Shown here one piece after another: positions 36,638 through 46,465 of a stretch of DNA of 64,000 bases. Position 1 is the first letter of the stretch, and the number at the start of each line of letters is the position of its first letter. The notes beneath the pieces are model-generated. The model ran no database searches and was not told where the DNA came from. It saw nothing but the letters and a program-made list of their open reading frames with translations. The position numbers were made by a program, and so were the translations under genes. The stretch covers positions 3,286,001 to 3,350,000 of the forward strand of contig NZ_CP129963.1 in assembly GCF_030503615.1 (NCBI RefSeq), written 5' to 3'. Source of the stretch: Sphingobacterium sp. BN32 (lineage in GTDB: Bacteria > Bacteroidota > Bacteroidia > Sphingobacteriales > Sphingobacteriaceae).

Positions 36638-37399
36638 ATGAATTCAAGAAGAGATTTTTTAAAGAAAAGTATATTGACTGTGGGGACTACAGCCATGGGC
36701 AGCGCATTGTTGCATGCCGAGGATTTTTCATCTGCAAAACCTAAGGTTGGTATCAGCATTAACCAGAACGATGTGATTCTCTTTCAGGGGGATTCCATTA
36801 CGGATGCGGGCCGGAAGAAAGATAACCTGAATCCGAATGAAATGAATGCCTTTGGTGGCGGATATGCGATGCTTGCTGCAGGCGTATTGTTGAACAAATT
36901 TGCAAGCAAGAACATCAAGATTTACAACCGTGGTATTTCCGGAAACCGCGTTCCTGATTTATTGAATCGGTGGCAAGCCGACTGCATCGATTTAAAACCC
37001 AATATTGTATCTATCCTGATCGGTGTCAATGATTTTTGGAGAACCAAAGATCGTGGTGCTATCAATACCCCAGAGCAATATAAAGGACAATATAAAGAGC
37101 TGTTGGACAAAACCCTAACCGCGCTGCCAAACGTGAAATTGATTATCGGCGAACCCTTCGGATTAAAGGATGTGAAACATATCAACGATAGTTGGTATCC
37201 TGAATTTCCGAAATACCAACAAGCAGCACGCGACATCGCAAAAGAATATAAAACGGCGTTTATTCCTTATCAGGATATCTTCGATAAAGCATTAAAAGCC
37301 AATACCGGTGCCTACTGGACTACCGATGGGGTGCACACCTCTTGGGCTGGAGCCAACCTAATGGCAGAAAGCTGGCTATCACAAATCAAAATCGGATAG
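36638..37399 (+). CDS. Tat-exported SGNH/GDSL hydrolase
   Basis: 253 residues. A twin-arginine signal (SRRDFLKKSILT) precedes a GDSL/SGNH esterase domain: block I FQGDSITDAG with the nucleophile Ser at 53, Gly in RGISGNR, Asn in LIGVNDFW, and the catalytic Asp/His of TTDGVHTSW (D230, H233). It is probably an ester hydrolase acting on carbohydrate esters in the periplasm. The Tat signal fits the TatA gene further on, although tatC is not in this window. Confidence 0.88.
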   Translation: MNSRRDFLKKSILTVGTTAMGSALLHAEDFSSAKPKVGISINQNDVILFQGDSITDAGRKKDNLNPNEMNAFGGGYAMLAAGVLLNKFASKNIKIYNRGISGNRVPDLLNRWQADCIDLKPNIVSILIGVNDFWRTKDRGAINTPEQYKGQYKELLDKTLTALPNVKLIIGEPFGLKDVKHINDSWYPEFPKYQQAARDIAKEYKTAFIPYQDIFDKALKANTGAYWTTDGVHTSWAGANLMAESWLSQIKIG

Positions 37400-37423
37400 T
37401 ATTTCAGAGTTGAAGTAAAAAGA

Positions 37424-37456
37424 AAGTGCCGCCCTTAACGGGCGACACTTTTTTTT
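37424..37456 (+). terminator. Terminator after the SGNH hydrolase
   Basis: AAGTG-C-CGCCC, loop TTAAC, GGGCG-A-CACTT with one C-A mismatch, then TTTTTT. The reverse strand also ends in a T-rich stretch, so it may serve the convergent lipoprotein gene. Confidence 0.85.
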
Positions 37457-37561
37457 AAACAACACGCATTATGTAAGGATAATCTAAATTTTTTCTAAAA
37501 ACGTCTGTTTTGAAAAACCAACAAGAATTTCCATCCTTTTTGATGTTTATGTAGAGAGTTC

Positions 37562-39229
37562 TTATTTCGCAGTTGGTATATCTCTAATACATCTAATTGG
37601 CACCCTATCGTCGCGCGAAAAATAAGGATCCTTCAATCTGTAATAAAGCATGTTCTGTGTATTTCCACTCACGTTATCTACAATCATCGGCATATGGACT
37701 TGCCAGTTTACATTGCTAACGGCGACGCCTTGTGTTCCATCGATCGCCATGTAGTGTGCATCTTTGTCATTAAAATTATGGGCCGCATCATCTACTGAAA
37801 TATTGTTGATAACAAAGTTTCGCTTACGTCCGGTTTTATAGAATCTCAGTTGCGCTGCTTCTCCACTGCCTTGTTGTACACCGTCGAAATAGATATATGC
37901 GAAGCCGGTTTTTGCACCATTTGGCTGCCCCCCGTCAAAGCTTCCTATTTCACCCGCACTATTGATAACCTTAAAATTTCCCAGCGCCGCAAAATCTGCT
38001 AAAGTTGGCATACGCCAATTATTGCCCGCTACCAAGCGACAAGGATCTTGTATTACGTCTGGAATTTTAGGTGCTATCGCCTCCAATCCTACAAAATAAT
38101 CGTCCGGCACGTTCATCGCCGGCAACAAAGGAGTTTCCGCAGAGGCAAAATTCCAATAATCTGATGCATGGTACGCATACCCACTCTCTTCAGGAAAACT
38201 ACGGTTAAAATACACGCCATCCACATAGGCTAAGTTACCTCTTGCCCATACATTCCCTCCTACAGTAATTCCGTTCGATTCGATCGTAAGTTTGAGTTGA
38301 TATTGAATACCGGGTCGAATCACAAGATCTGTGATATTGGCTAAATCTTTCCGAACTGCACCACCATTTAATGCGATTTCCAGAATCTTCAGTTCTAACT
38401 GTGCGCTTTCTGCATTGCTTATCGTTGTAGGCGTGCTCGTCACGGTAGGCAGATTTAACGTTGGAAAAGCGAACATCAATGCGGAAGGCGTACTAGGATG
38501 TGTAAGTGCGCCATCATTTAATCCGATATTCACCGTTGGTTCTGCAGTGATACTAGCCTTTAGGGCGCTAATTGACCCGAGTTCCGCAGCAGCAGCCATG
38601 GTTAACACAATGCTGCTAAAACGATTCTTAAAAACTAAATTCAACAAATTCTGTCCTCCCTTTACAGTCATTTCTTTATTCATATATAGAAAGTCAGTAC
38701 TAGTCGAGATATTCGAGAGGCTGATTTTGTCCGATGAAATGTGCGGCACTTCAGGAATGGCTGAAGTATTGTTAAATGAGTATGCTATAAATCGATAGGT
38801 ACCTGGTTCGAGTTCAAATCCCTGCGTATTCGTCGCTTCTCCCACAATAAACTCTTGTTGATCAACATAGCTATTATCCATTTTAAATATAAGAATCCGA
38901 TAACGAACTCCTTTTTCAACCGGATTGACCACGTTGCTTCTAGTAGATCTCCCCTGTGCTTTTAGCTCAGTACCAATGGGCTTTAATGAAACCACTAAAT
39001 TGTAGTCTCGGTTGAAGGATACTTCTTTTACCTGTTCGGATAAGCCTGGCAGTAGCATATCCGTCCCCCCTCTAAAATTGTTGGTTTGCTCGGTTTGAGA
39101 AACTTGCACGGCGCTAATTTTAACCAGGGCCGCTCCACCTTTGCCCTGCAGATCTTTCTTACATGCGTAAGTCGAAAGTAAAGATCCTACAATAATAACG
39201 AAACTAAAGATTCGCTTAAATGTCTTCAT
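37562..39229 (-). CDS. Surface lipoprotein, fimbrillin-like N-terminus
   Basis: 555 residues. A lipoprotein signal ends LLSTYACKK with the lipidated Cys at 23. The mature N-terminal half (about 30-300) is beta-rich with features of fimbrillin-like proteins (the stretch YRILIFKMDN then ELEPGTYRFIAYSFN). The C-terminal part has a WRMPT-type motif (CRLVAGNNWRMPTLADFAALG, in two pieces) as in surface proteins of DUF1566/FISUMP type. Function is unknown, and the protein probably lies on the cell surface. It is alone, with a 767-base AT-rich region upstream. Confidence 0.65.
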   Translation of the reverse strand: MKTFKRIFSFVIIVGSLLSTYACKKDLQGKGGAALVKISAVQVSQTEQTNNFRGGTDMLLPGLSEQVKEVSFNRDYNLVVSLKPIGTELKAQGRSTRSNVVNPVEKGVRYRILIFKMDNSYVDQQEFIVGEATNTQGFELEPGTYRFIAYSFNNTSAIPEVPHISSDKISLSNISTSTDFLYMNKEMTVKGGQNLLNLVFKNRFSSIVLTMAAAAELGSISALKASITAEPTVNIGLNDGALTHPSTPSALMFAFPTLNLPTVTSTPTTISNAESAQLELKILEIALNGGAVRKDLANITDLVIRPGIQYQLKLTIESNGITVGGNVWARGNLAYVDGVYFNRSFPEESGYAYHASDYWNFASAETPLLPAMNVPDDYFVGLEAIAPKIPDVIQDPCRLVAGNNWRMPTLADFAALGNFKVINSAGEIGSFDGGQPNGAKTGFAYIYFDGVQQGSGEAAQLRFYKTGRKRNFVINNISVDDAAHNFNDKDAHYMAIDGTQGVAVSNVNWQVHMPMIVDNVSGNTQNMLYYRLKDPYFSRDDRVPIRCIRDIPTAK

Positions 39230-39516
39230 AAGAGTCGATAATTTTTTTCCAGAGCAGTATAAAAATCGGGGTCAAAATACATGTATATTGAAATTTTGAA
39301 CGTGATAAGACGAAGCTAAACGAACAGCAACTCGAAAAAATTACTGCCTGCTAGCTTAAAAAATCATATTCTGCTTCTCGCATGTGTTCGGACGCCACGC
39401 GACCTATATTGCTTTGTGCAAATATTATACAATTATCCTATTAAGAAAATGACACATATCACTAATTATTGCGCCGACTTGATGGGCATTCTAAGTCCTA
39501 GCACGAAAAGCTAAAC

Positions 39517-39543
39517 AGAAAAGGCGGCCAAAAACGACCGCCT
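39517..39543 (-). terminator. Orphan terminator-like hairpin
   Basis: On the minus strand AGGCGGTC-GTTTTT-GGCCGCCT (one mismatch) followed by TTTCTG. It is about 290 bases upstream of the lipoprotein start, with no gene before it. Confidence 0.6.
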
Positions 39544-39943
39544 CATCGGAACAACATGCAAACATATAAAGTTTAGAAACTAAATCATTTATAACAATAT
39601 AATTAACCAAGATAACTCATGTAAATGATGATTTTTAAAAATATGCGACATGCATGCGCAAGCTAAAACTACGTTAGAACTCGATGAAGAAAAAGAACTA
39701 AAAAATAGATTTAAACATATACAAACATGTCACAATCATGAATTATTTGTAACAAATATTAAAGTAATAACCTAATGGGAAAATGACCAATATCATACAT
39801 TGATGTTACACGAACAAGCATGTAAGTCGATAACTTTAAAAATCAATCAGTTAACATGATATAACATTTATAGGGAACCATGTAATGATGGTTTTTTGTA
39901 GGCTGATATCGACAGGACAATATCAATAGTTAATCCTATAATG

Positions 39944-39978
39944 AAAAAGGGATCAACATATCTTGTCGATCCCTTTTT
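39944..39978 (-). terminator. Terminator of the RlmI-like gene
   Basis: Stem AAAAAGGGATC / GATCCCTTTTT (39944-39954, 39968-39978), 19 bases past the stop. U-rich on both strands. Confidence 0.85.
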
Positions 39979-39996
39979 TATCACTAATATTTTCTC

Positions 39997-41181
39997 CTAA
40001 AGTACGCGTACCAATAGTCCCTTTAGGTACTCACTTTCTGGAAATGATGCTCGAACAGGATGATCTTCTGGTTGGCAATATTGATAGATAAATTGAATTT
40101 CTTTTCCTGCATCTAGCGCTGCCCAAGCTAACACCTGTTTGTAGGTATCGATATCCATCGCTCCAGAGCAAGAAAAAGTTGCCAATAGGCCGCCCGAGTT
40201 CAAAAGCATCAGGCCCCTACGGTTTAAATCCTTGTAGGCACGCGAAGCCTTTTCTAGTGTGGATCGTGAAGGTGCATATTTCGGAGGATCCAAAATGATC
40301 AAATCAAACTTCTCGCGCTGCTCGCCCAACTCCCGAAGGTACTTGTTGACGTCGGACTGTACAGCAATATGTTTTGAAGAATCAAATCCATTCAATTGAA
40401 TATTCTTCTGCAGCGTTTCGATCGCTAAAGCCGAGCTGTCAACAGAAGTGACAGAAGCGGCGCCTTCGCGAAATGCATTCAGCGTAAATCCGCCCGAATA
40501 GCAAAAACAATCTAATACGCGCTTGTCTTTAACATATTTCGAGGTGATATATCTATTGTCGCGTTGATCGCAATAGAATCCAGATTTCTGCCCTTCTACG
40601 ATATTCACCTGATAATGTATTCCATTTTCAATAATGTCGACAAATGGAGGAGGCATCTCGCCCGCTAATAAGCCATTGGTATCTGCCAAGCCTTCATGCT
40701 CTCTTGATTTCAGATCGCTGCGCTCATAAACCCCTTTCGGATTTAAAAGCTGCTGCAATTCATCCACCACAATCGCCTTTACGCGTTCCATCCCAGCAGC
40801 ATGCACCTGCACGGAGATATAATCCCCATATTTATCAGCAATAAGCCCCGGCAGGAAATCCGCCTCGGCAAATACTAAACGAACCGTATTATTCTTGTCG
40901 TTCAAAAGGTGAGTTCTGTTTTTGACAGCTCGCTGCAATCTATCGCGCCACCATCCTTCTGAGATCTCTTTTTGTGGATCCCACTCCAATAAACGTACTG
41001 CCACACGCGATTGCTTATTGTACATTCCATAAGCAATAAATTCATCATCATGATTATATACGGAAACGATATCACCGTTTTGAAGAGATTCAGACACTCG
41101 AGCTATGGCACCGGAGAAAATCCAAGGATGTAACTGCCAGGCCGCCTTATCCTTTCCTTTGTTGAGGATTATTTTATTCAT
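39997..41181 (-). CDS. RlmI-like SAM-dependent rRNA (cytosine-C5) methyltransferase
   Basis: 394 residues. An N-terminal PUA domain (about 1-70, PWIFSGAIARV) precedes a class I SAM fold: VLDCFCYSGGFTLNAFREGA is motif I, FDLIILDPPKYAP holds the catalytic region, and FSCSGAMDIDTYKQVL carries the Cys expected of m5C enzymes. E. coli RlmI methylates C1962 of 23S rRNA, so this is the likely role. It is monocistronic with its own terminator. Repeat C lies upstream. Confidence 0.88.
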   Translation of the reverse strand: MNKIILNKGKDKAAWQLHPWIFSGAIARVSESLQNGDIVSVYNHDDEFIAYGMYNKQSRVAVRLLEWDPQKEISEGWWRDRLQRAVKNRTHLLNDKNNTVRLVFAEADFLPGLIADKYGDYISVQVHAAGMERVKAIVVDELQQLLNPKGVYERSDLKSREHEGLADTNGLLAGEMPPPFVDIIENGIHYQVNIVEGQKSGFYCDQRDNRYITSKYVKDKRVLDCFCYSGGFTLNAFREGAASVTSVDSSALAIETLQKNIQLNGFDSSKHIAVQSDVNKYLRELGEQREKFDLIILDPPKYAPSRSTLEKASRAYKDLNRRGLMLLNSGGLLATFSCSGAMDIDTYKQVLAWAALDAGKEIQFIYQYCQPEDHPVRASFPESEYLKGLLVRVL

Positions 41182-41595
41182 CCCCGCAAAAGTAAATAGA
41201 ATTGAAAAAAAATAAATCAGCTAAATGAAAAAAAACAGTCAAACCTTAAAGCAGTGACATCCTTTTCATAGCCTATTCAAACCCATATCAATCCCCTTTC
41301 AGAAGGGTTCTGATACGGGTTTGTATTGGGTTTGAAAGGGGTTTAAAAGGGGTTTGAGTTGTAGATTTTATATAGTAGTTAGTACTTAGACATTAGACTA
41401 ACAGATATTAGACAATAGAGTATTGTCTGAACCAGGAAAGGAAGGATAAAAGGATTGACATGATATTACGCTATAGGTCTTTATACTAAGTACTAACTAC
41501 TAACTACTAGATACTAACTACTACCAAAAAAATGGCGACCATCTCTAGCCGCCATACTCTAAAATCTTATGTCTAACGTCTAAAGTCTAAATCTA
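41182..41595. other. Gap between RlmI-like gene and thrC, mostly repeat C
   Basis: A 414-base gap holding repeat copy C and the thr operon terminator. No ORF. Confidence 0.8.
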
Positions 41596-41598
41596 CTA
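41278..41598. repeat. Composite palindromic repeat, copy C
   Basis: Modules: CAAACCCATATCA (41278-41290) paired with TGATACGGGTTTG (41311-41323, one mismatch) around an inner CCCTT/AAGGG; a 21-mer (41325-41345) that is the inverse of the copy A 21-mer; a TTAGACATTAGAC arm (41386-41398) paired with GTCTAACGTCTAA (41571-41583, one mismatch); one TGAACCAGGAAAGG half-arm (41428-41465); and the 35-bp block shared with copy A (41469-41503). On the minus strand the TTAGA tract begins right after the thrC TAG stop. Confidence 0.82.
41525..41555 (-). terminator. Terminator of the thr operon, inside repeat C
   Basis: On the minus strand ATGGCG-N12-CGCCAT followed by TTTTTTT, 41 bases after the thrC stop. 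Confidence 0.75.
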
Positions 41599-42903
41599 AT
41601 TATTCACTAGTAGATAAGTTTTAAATGTTTTATAGTCTACCGGCATTTCGACGGCTTGCTTTTCTTTTTCTGCTAGAGAAGAAGCTCCTTCGGGCAGCGT
41701 CACATGTTGGAAAACCTCTGCTTTTATGGCTTCCGGGAATTTGCATGGATGTGCTGTAGATAGGAATACCGATGCGTATTCGCCAGGCTGTTCACTACGA
41801 TAAGCTTTGGATGCGAGGTAAGCAATCGCCGTATGCGGACAAGCTACATACTTGTATTTGTGGAACAATTCTTCCATTCCTGCTAAGATTTGCTCATCGG
41901 TATAAGTGTAGGAACTAACCTTCGCTTTTAGCTGCTCGAGGTCTTGTCCAAAGAGATCCTGTATGCGGGCCCAATTGCTTGGATTACCTACATCCATCGC
42001 ATTTGCGAGGGTTTGTATGGAAGGTTTAGGTTCGTATACTCCGTTTTGTAGGAAGCGTGGAACTGTATCGTTGACATTCGTTGCTGCAACGAAATGTGTA
42101 ACCGGAAGTCCCATTTTATAGGCCAATAGGCCAGCACCGATATTCCCGAAGTTTCCGCTCGGTACGGTGAAAACAATTTCGTCCATTCCTTGCGATTTCA
42201 ATTGCGCGTAGGTCCAGAAATAGTAAAACGTCTGCGGAATGAGGCGAGCAATATTGATTGAATTGGCCGATGTCAGTCGCAATGCATTATTCAGGTCTGG
42301 ATCATTGAATGCTTCTTTTACCAGGGCTTGGCAATCATCAAAAGTACCCTCTACCTCGAGGGCGCGAATGTTTTGTCCGTTGGTGGTAAGCTGCTCTTCC
42401 TGTACTTTCGATACTTTTCCTTTAGGATACAAGATCGTCACACGAGTGCCTTCTACACCCAAAAATCCGGAGGCAACCGCACCGCCGGTATCGCCTGAGG
42501 TCGCTACCAAAACGTCGAGCAATTGATCTCCCTGCTTTGAGAAATACCCCATTACACGGCTCATGAAACGTGCCCCGAAATCTTTAAACGCATAGGACGG
42601 TCCGTGGAATAATTCCAAGACAGCTGTTTCGGCGTCAAGAAACTTAACAGGCGCTTCAAAATTGATGGCGTCGTCGACAATCGCTTTCAGGTCTGCATCG
42701 GGAATATCGCTTCCGATAAACGCCTTAGCGATGGTGAAAGCAATTTCCTGCAAGGAATACTGCTGAATATTTTTGATAAAATATGGGTCAAGCTGAGGGA
42801 TAACTTCCGGCATATACAAGCCTTTATCTTGCGGTAAGGAGTTGAATACCGCCTCTTGAAAGGAAACACGAAGCGCTTTATTATTTGTACTGTAAAATTG
42901 CAT
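41596..42903 (-). CDS. thrC: Threonine synthase
   Basis: 435 residues of fold-type II PLP enzyme. The PLP Lys is K107 in GPSYAFKDFGARF, and VPSGNFGNIGAG is the phosphate-binding loop. It makes threonine from O-phosphohomoserine, the last step of the pathway. It starts 5 bases after thrB and is the last gene of the operon. The C-terminal PHTAIAYLASKAY and STAHPCKFPEAI are typical of the class I family. Confidence 0.97.
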   Translation of the reverse strand: MQFYSTNNKALRVSFQEAVFNSLPQDKGLYMPEVIPQLDPYFIKNIQQYSLQEIAFTIAKAFIGSDIPDADLKAIVDDAINFEAPVKFLDAETAVLELFHGPSYAFKDFGARFMSRVMGYFSKQGDQLLDVLVATSGDTGGAVASGFLGVEGTRVTILYPKGKVSKVQEEQLTTNGQNIRALEVEGTFDDCQALVKEAFNDPDLNNALRLTSANSINIARLIPQTFYYFWTYAQLKSQGMDEIVFTVPSGNFGNIGAGLLAYKMGLPVTHFVAATNVNDTVPRFLQNGVYEPKPSIQTLANAMDVGNPSNWARIQDLFGQDLEQLKAKVSSYTYTDEQILAGMEELFHKYKYVACPHTAIAYLASKAYRSEQPGEYASVFLSTAHPCKFPEAIKAEVFQHVTLPEGASSLAEKEKQAVEMPVDYKTFKTYLLVNN

Positions 42904-42908
42904 AGCTA

Positions 42909-43916
42909 TTATTTTAGGTTGATTACTTTAGGACCCGCGACATTGACGGAGGACACATATTGCAAACTCTCGATTCCGTGCGATGTTAGATGCGCTTGGA
43001 TTTTATCTACGGCCTGCTGCGCTGCTTCTTTACCTCTACTAATGGCAACAACAGATGGTCCGGAGCCTGATATACCGAAGCTGAGCACGCCGCATGAAAG
43101 GGCGATTTCCTTCATTGCATAAAACTCAGGAATCAGGATTGCGCGGGTCGGCTCGATAAGCACATCATGCATGCTCCTGCTAATTAAATCGTAATCGCTT
43201 CGGTAGAGGCCGGCAACAAGCCCAGCGATATTGCCCCACTGCACGACAGCATCTTTTAAAGAAACCTTCTCTTTAATCAATTGTCTAGCATCTCTAGTCG
43301 GCACATCAACTTGAGGGAATACAATCCCCGCTACCAAATCTTCGGGCACGGGCAGACTGATCATATCCAGCGGCTCATATCCTCTAATGAGGGTAATGCC
43401 GCCCATTAATGCCGGAGCGACATTATCGGCATGTCCATGCCCGCAAGCCAGGCGTTCGCCTTCCACACAAAATGGCATTAGCTCTTCCTTGCTTAGGGGT
43501 TCGCCCAGTAGGCTATTGATCGCAAAAAGACCTGCAACCGTACTCGCGGAACTAGAACCTAAGCCACTGCCAATCGGCATATGCTTCGTTAATTCAATTT
43601 CCACCCCGATGCTGTCGCTGAGATCCAAATGCGCCAATAACATCTGAACGCAGGCACTGACAGTATTTTTTTCTGGATCTAAAGGAAGGCGTCCTTCATC
43701 GCCATGAATTGCTTTAATAGTAACCCCTGGTTTTTCGGTTCTTCGCATCAGTACCTCGTCGCCCGGGAAGTCCACTGCAAACCCGAGGATATCAAATCCG
43801 CAGATCATGTTGGCAACCGTTGCGGGAGCAAACACACGAACTTCTTGCTTTATCTTTTCAAAATCTACTTTATGTTTCTCTTCCATGATGGAATCTTGAT
43901 TAGTCATCATATTCAT
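42909..43916 (-). CDS. thrB: Homoserine kinase
   Basis: 335 residues, GHMP-kinase superfamily. The ATP loop is PIGSGLGSSSASTVAG (about residues 110-125), the N-terminal motif is VFAPATVANMICGFDILG, and the C-terminal SGSGPSVVAISRG. It phosphorylates homoserine for thrC. The start at 43916 (MNMMTNQ) gives about 30 residues before the core; later ATGs in frame are possible. It begins 4 bases after the thrA stop, so the three genes are tightly coupled. Confidence 0.95.
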   Translation of the reverse strand: MNMMTNQDSIMEEKHKVDFEKIKQEVRVFAPATVANMICGFDILGFAVDFPGDEVLMRRTEKPGVTIKAIHGDEGRLPLDPEKNTVSACVQMLLAHLDLSDSIGVEIELTKHMPIGSGLGSSSASTVAGLFAINSLLGEPLSKEELMPFCVEGERLACGHGHADNVAPALMGGITLIRGYEPLDMISLPVPEDLVAGIVFPQVDVPTRDARQLIKEKVSLKDAVVQWGNIAGLVAGLYRSDYDLISRSMHDVLIEPTRAILIPEFYAMKEIALSCGVLSFGISGSGPSVVAISRGKEAAQQAVDKIQAHLTSHGIESLQYVSSVNVAGPKVINLK

Positions 43917-43920
43917 TGCT

Positions 43921-46371
43921 TTATTTAGCGCCTACATTCACTAGATCGGCGAAAACGCCTCCGGCTGTCACCTCCGCACCCGCTCCAGGCCCTTTGACGA
44001 CTAATGGCCTTTCTTTATAACGCTCCGTTGTGAAAGAAATGATATTATCACTTCCTGAAAGCGCATAGAATGGATGTGTTTCATCAACCATCTGTAAGCT
44101 GATCGATACTTTTCCATCTTCTAAGTTACCGATATAACGGATAACTTTCCCTTCTTTGGCGGCTTGATCTTTCAAATTGTTGAAGTAATCGTCAGACTTC
44201 AATAATTCTGTATAAAACTCATCTACGGAACTCGCTTTTAAGCAGTTTTCCGGAAGGATATTTCCTAAGTCAACGTCTGTGGACTCAATAACGTGGCCTG
44301 CGTCGCGAGCAAGGATAAGCATCTTGCGCATAAAATCTACGCCGCCTAAGTCATCGCGTGGATCAGGCTCGGTATATCCCAGCTCCTGCGCTTTCTTCAC
44401 GACATCGTAGAAAGAGGCATCGCCATGGAAGTTATTGAAAATATAGGAGATGGTGCCGGATAGAATAGCCTCAATCTTCAGGATACGGTCGCCACTAAGC
44501 ATCAGGTCCTTCAATACGCGTACAATCGGTAGGCCAGCTCCAACGTTGGTTTCATAAAAGAAGTCTACGCCATGCTTTCTTGCTGTTTCATGCAAGGAGC
44601 GGTACTGCGCATAATCTCCTGAATTTGCGATTTTATTGCAAGTAACGATCGAGATGTTAGATTTGAAGATCTCCTCGTAGTAGGTCGCCGGTAATTTGCT
44701 TGCGGTATTATCAATAAACACACAGTTCGGCAGATTCATAGCTTGCATCTTACTAACGAAAGTTGCTAAGTCTGCAACCTCGCCTTGCTCGTCCAGAGCT
44801 GCTTGCCATTTCGATAAATCTACGCCATCCGCGTCGAAAAGCATTCTGCGGGAGTTCGCCAAACCAACAACTTTGATTTCAATATCGTTATGATCCAATA
44901 GAAAATCGTGCTGTTCGTGTAACTGCTTGAATAACGTTGCACCGATATTGCCGGTTCCTAAATTGAACACGTGTAGTGTTTTCTTGAGCTCGGCAAAGAA
45001 GGCGTCATGAACGGCATTTAATGCTTTTGCTAAGTCCTCTTTATTAATAATAACCGATATATTGAATTCGGACGACCCTTGTGCGATCGCGCGAACATTG
45101 ATACCATTTCTTCCCAAAGCATGGAAAAGGCGGCCCGACATACCCGGTGTGCGCTTCATGTTCTCTCCAACGATAGCCAGGATTGATAGGCTTTCTTCAA
45201 TTACAGGCGCTGAAAGTTTATTAGCCAATAGTTCCAATTCAAACTCGGTGTTTATGAGCTTTACAGCCTTCTCTGCGTCGCTAGGATTGACTGCGAAGGT
45301 GATACTATGCTCAGACGAAGATTGTGTAATCAGGATCACATTGATTTGCTCTCTGGCCAACAAGGTGAACAGACGCCCACTAAACCCTGATTTCCCTACC
45401 ATTCCGCTACCTGTCAGGTTGATTACGGATACGTCGGCGATGGAGGAAATACCTTTGATTGGGTAGGAAGACTTTCCGCTTTCAAATTGAATAACGGTTC
45501 CTGCAAGCTCTGGCTGAAATGTATTGCGGATAACAATTGGAATCTTCTTCAAGAAAGCAGGCACCATGGTCGGCGGATAGATTACTTTCGCGCCAAAGTA
45601 CGACAGCTCCATGGCTTCGGTATAAGACAATACAGGCAGTGAAAAAGCCTTTTTCACGATTCTCGGATCTGCGGTCAACATTCCATTTACGTCAGTCCAG
45701 ATTTCGATTGCTGATGCATTTAGAACCGATCCGAAGATTGCCGCAGTATAATCTGAACCACCGCGACCCAAGGTCGTCATACGTCCCTGCTCGTTCGACC
45801 CGATAAATCCTGTTACAAAGAGGAGTTTATCGGCGTGGGTGTGAGAAAGGGCTTGGATGAGTTGGGTGGTTAGTGGTTCGTTGAGGTGGGCATTCCCGAA
45901 ATTGGAGTCTGTCTTCACATAATAGGAAGCGTTGATGTACTCAGCTTCCGGGACTTCCTGTTCCATGACTTTGGCGACAAGGTAGTTGCTGCAGCGCTCT
46001 CCAAAGGAAACAATTAGGTCTCGACTTTGATTGCTCAATTCCTTTAGCGCGGACACTCCTTGTAAAAGTTCTTCTAACTCGTTGAAAAGCAACTTTAAGC
46101 GTGTCAGAACAGGATTCTGATATTTTACAGCAATTAGTTTTTTAACCACATCGAAGTGTCTTTCTTCTAATTGCTTTAAACCTTCGTCAAACGGCTTTCC
46201 AGCTGCTGCATCTTCAGCCATCTGTGTTAACAGGTTGGTGACCCCTGACATGGCTGATAATACGACTAAAGGTTTTTCGCCAGCGTCAAAAGAAGCTTTC
46301 ACTATTTTTAACACGGCCTGGATGCTCTCTACGGAACCTACGGATGTTCCGCCAAATTTTAAGATTTTCAT
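43921..46371 (-). CDS. thrA: Bifunctional aspartokinase / homoserine dehydrogenase
   Basis: 816 residues. An N-terminal aspartokinase (MKILKFGGTSVGS, TTLGRGGSDYTA), two ACT-type regulatory segments (about 300-460), and a homoserine dehydrogenase (VFNLGTGNIGATLF, ETNVGAGLPIVRVLKDL). It catalyses the first and third steps from aspartate to threonine, in the cytoplasm. ACT domains imply feedback control by threonine. It is the first gene of the operon, and a leader peptide with attenuator lies directly upstream (46401-46584). Confidence 0.97.
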   Translation of the reverse strand: MKILKFGGTSVGSVESIQAVLKIVKASFDAGEKPLVVLSAMSGVTNLLTQMAEDAAAGKPFDEGLKQLEERHFDVVKKLIAVKYQNPVLTRLKLLFNELEELLQGVSALKELSNQSRDLIVSFGERCSNYLVAKVMEQEVPEAEYINASYYVKTDSNFGNAHLNEPLTTQLIQALSHTHADKLLFVTGFIGSNEQGRMTTLGRGGSDYTAAIFGSVLNASAIEIWTDVNGMLTADPRIVKKAFSLPVLSYTEAMELSYFGAKVIYPPTMVPAFLKKIPIVIRNTFQPELAGTVIQFESGKSSYPIKGISSIADVSVINLTGSGMVGKSGFSGRLFTLLAREQINVILITQSSSEHSITFAVNPSDAEKAVKLINTEFELELLANKLSAPVIEESLSILAIVGENMKRTPGMSGRLFHALGRNGINVRAIAQGSSEFNISVIINKEDLAKALNAVHDAFFAELKKTLHVFNLGTGNIGATLFKQLHEQHDFLLDHNDIEIKVVGLANSRRMLFDADGVDLSKWQAALDEQGEVADLATFVSKMQAMNLPNCVFIDNTASKLPATYYEEIFKSNISIVTCNKIANSGDYAQYRSLHETARKHGVDFFYETNVGAGLPIVRVLKDLMLSGDRILKIEAILSGTISYIFNNFHGDASFYDVVKKAQELGYTEPDPRDDLGGVDFMRKMLILARDAGHVIESTDVDLGNILPENCLKASSVDEFYTELLKSDDYFNNLKDQAAKEGKVIRYIGNLEDGKVSISLQMVDETHPFYALSGSDNIISFTTERYKERPLVVKGPGAGAEVTAGGVFADLVNVGAK

Positions 46372-46400
46372 TCTGTTCTAGCTTGTTTTAGGGTATGTTA

Positions 46401-46434
46401 ATAAAAAAAGCCTTCCCCGAATGGAGGAAGGCTT
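46401..46434 (-). terminator. thr attenuator terminator hairpin
   Basis: On the minus strand AAGCCTTCC-N9-GGAAGGCTT (arms 46426-46434 and 46408-46416) followed by seven U. It ends about 30 bases before the thrA ATG. The 5' arm region (CTTCCTCC, 46423-46430) can instead pair with GGAGGAAG in the leader-peptide gene. Confidence 0.9.
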
Positions 46435-46465
46435 CTAATATCTGTACTAAATTCTATACAATAGA

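Larger units (their letters stand above)
39230..39996. other. 767-base AT-rich gap between lipoprotein and RlmI-like genes
   Basis: No credible ORF on either strand. It contains an orphan minus-strand terminator-like hairpin (39522-39543) and, at the right end, the terminator of the RlmI-like gene. A TATGTTTG on the minus strand (39559-39566) fits a -7 but has no -33. I see no tRNA or known riboswitch. Confidence 0.7.

Noticed and set aside
38800..38830. tRNA-like T-loop (GGTTCGAGTTCAAATCC)
   Set aside because: It lies inside the minus-strand lipoprotein gene, and no acceptor or anticodon stems surround it.
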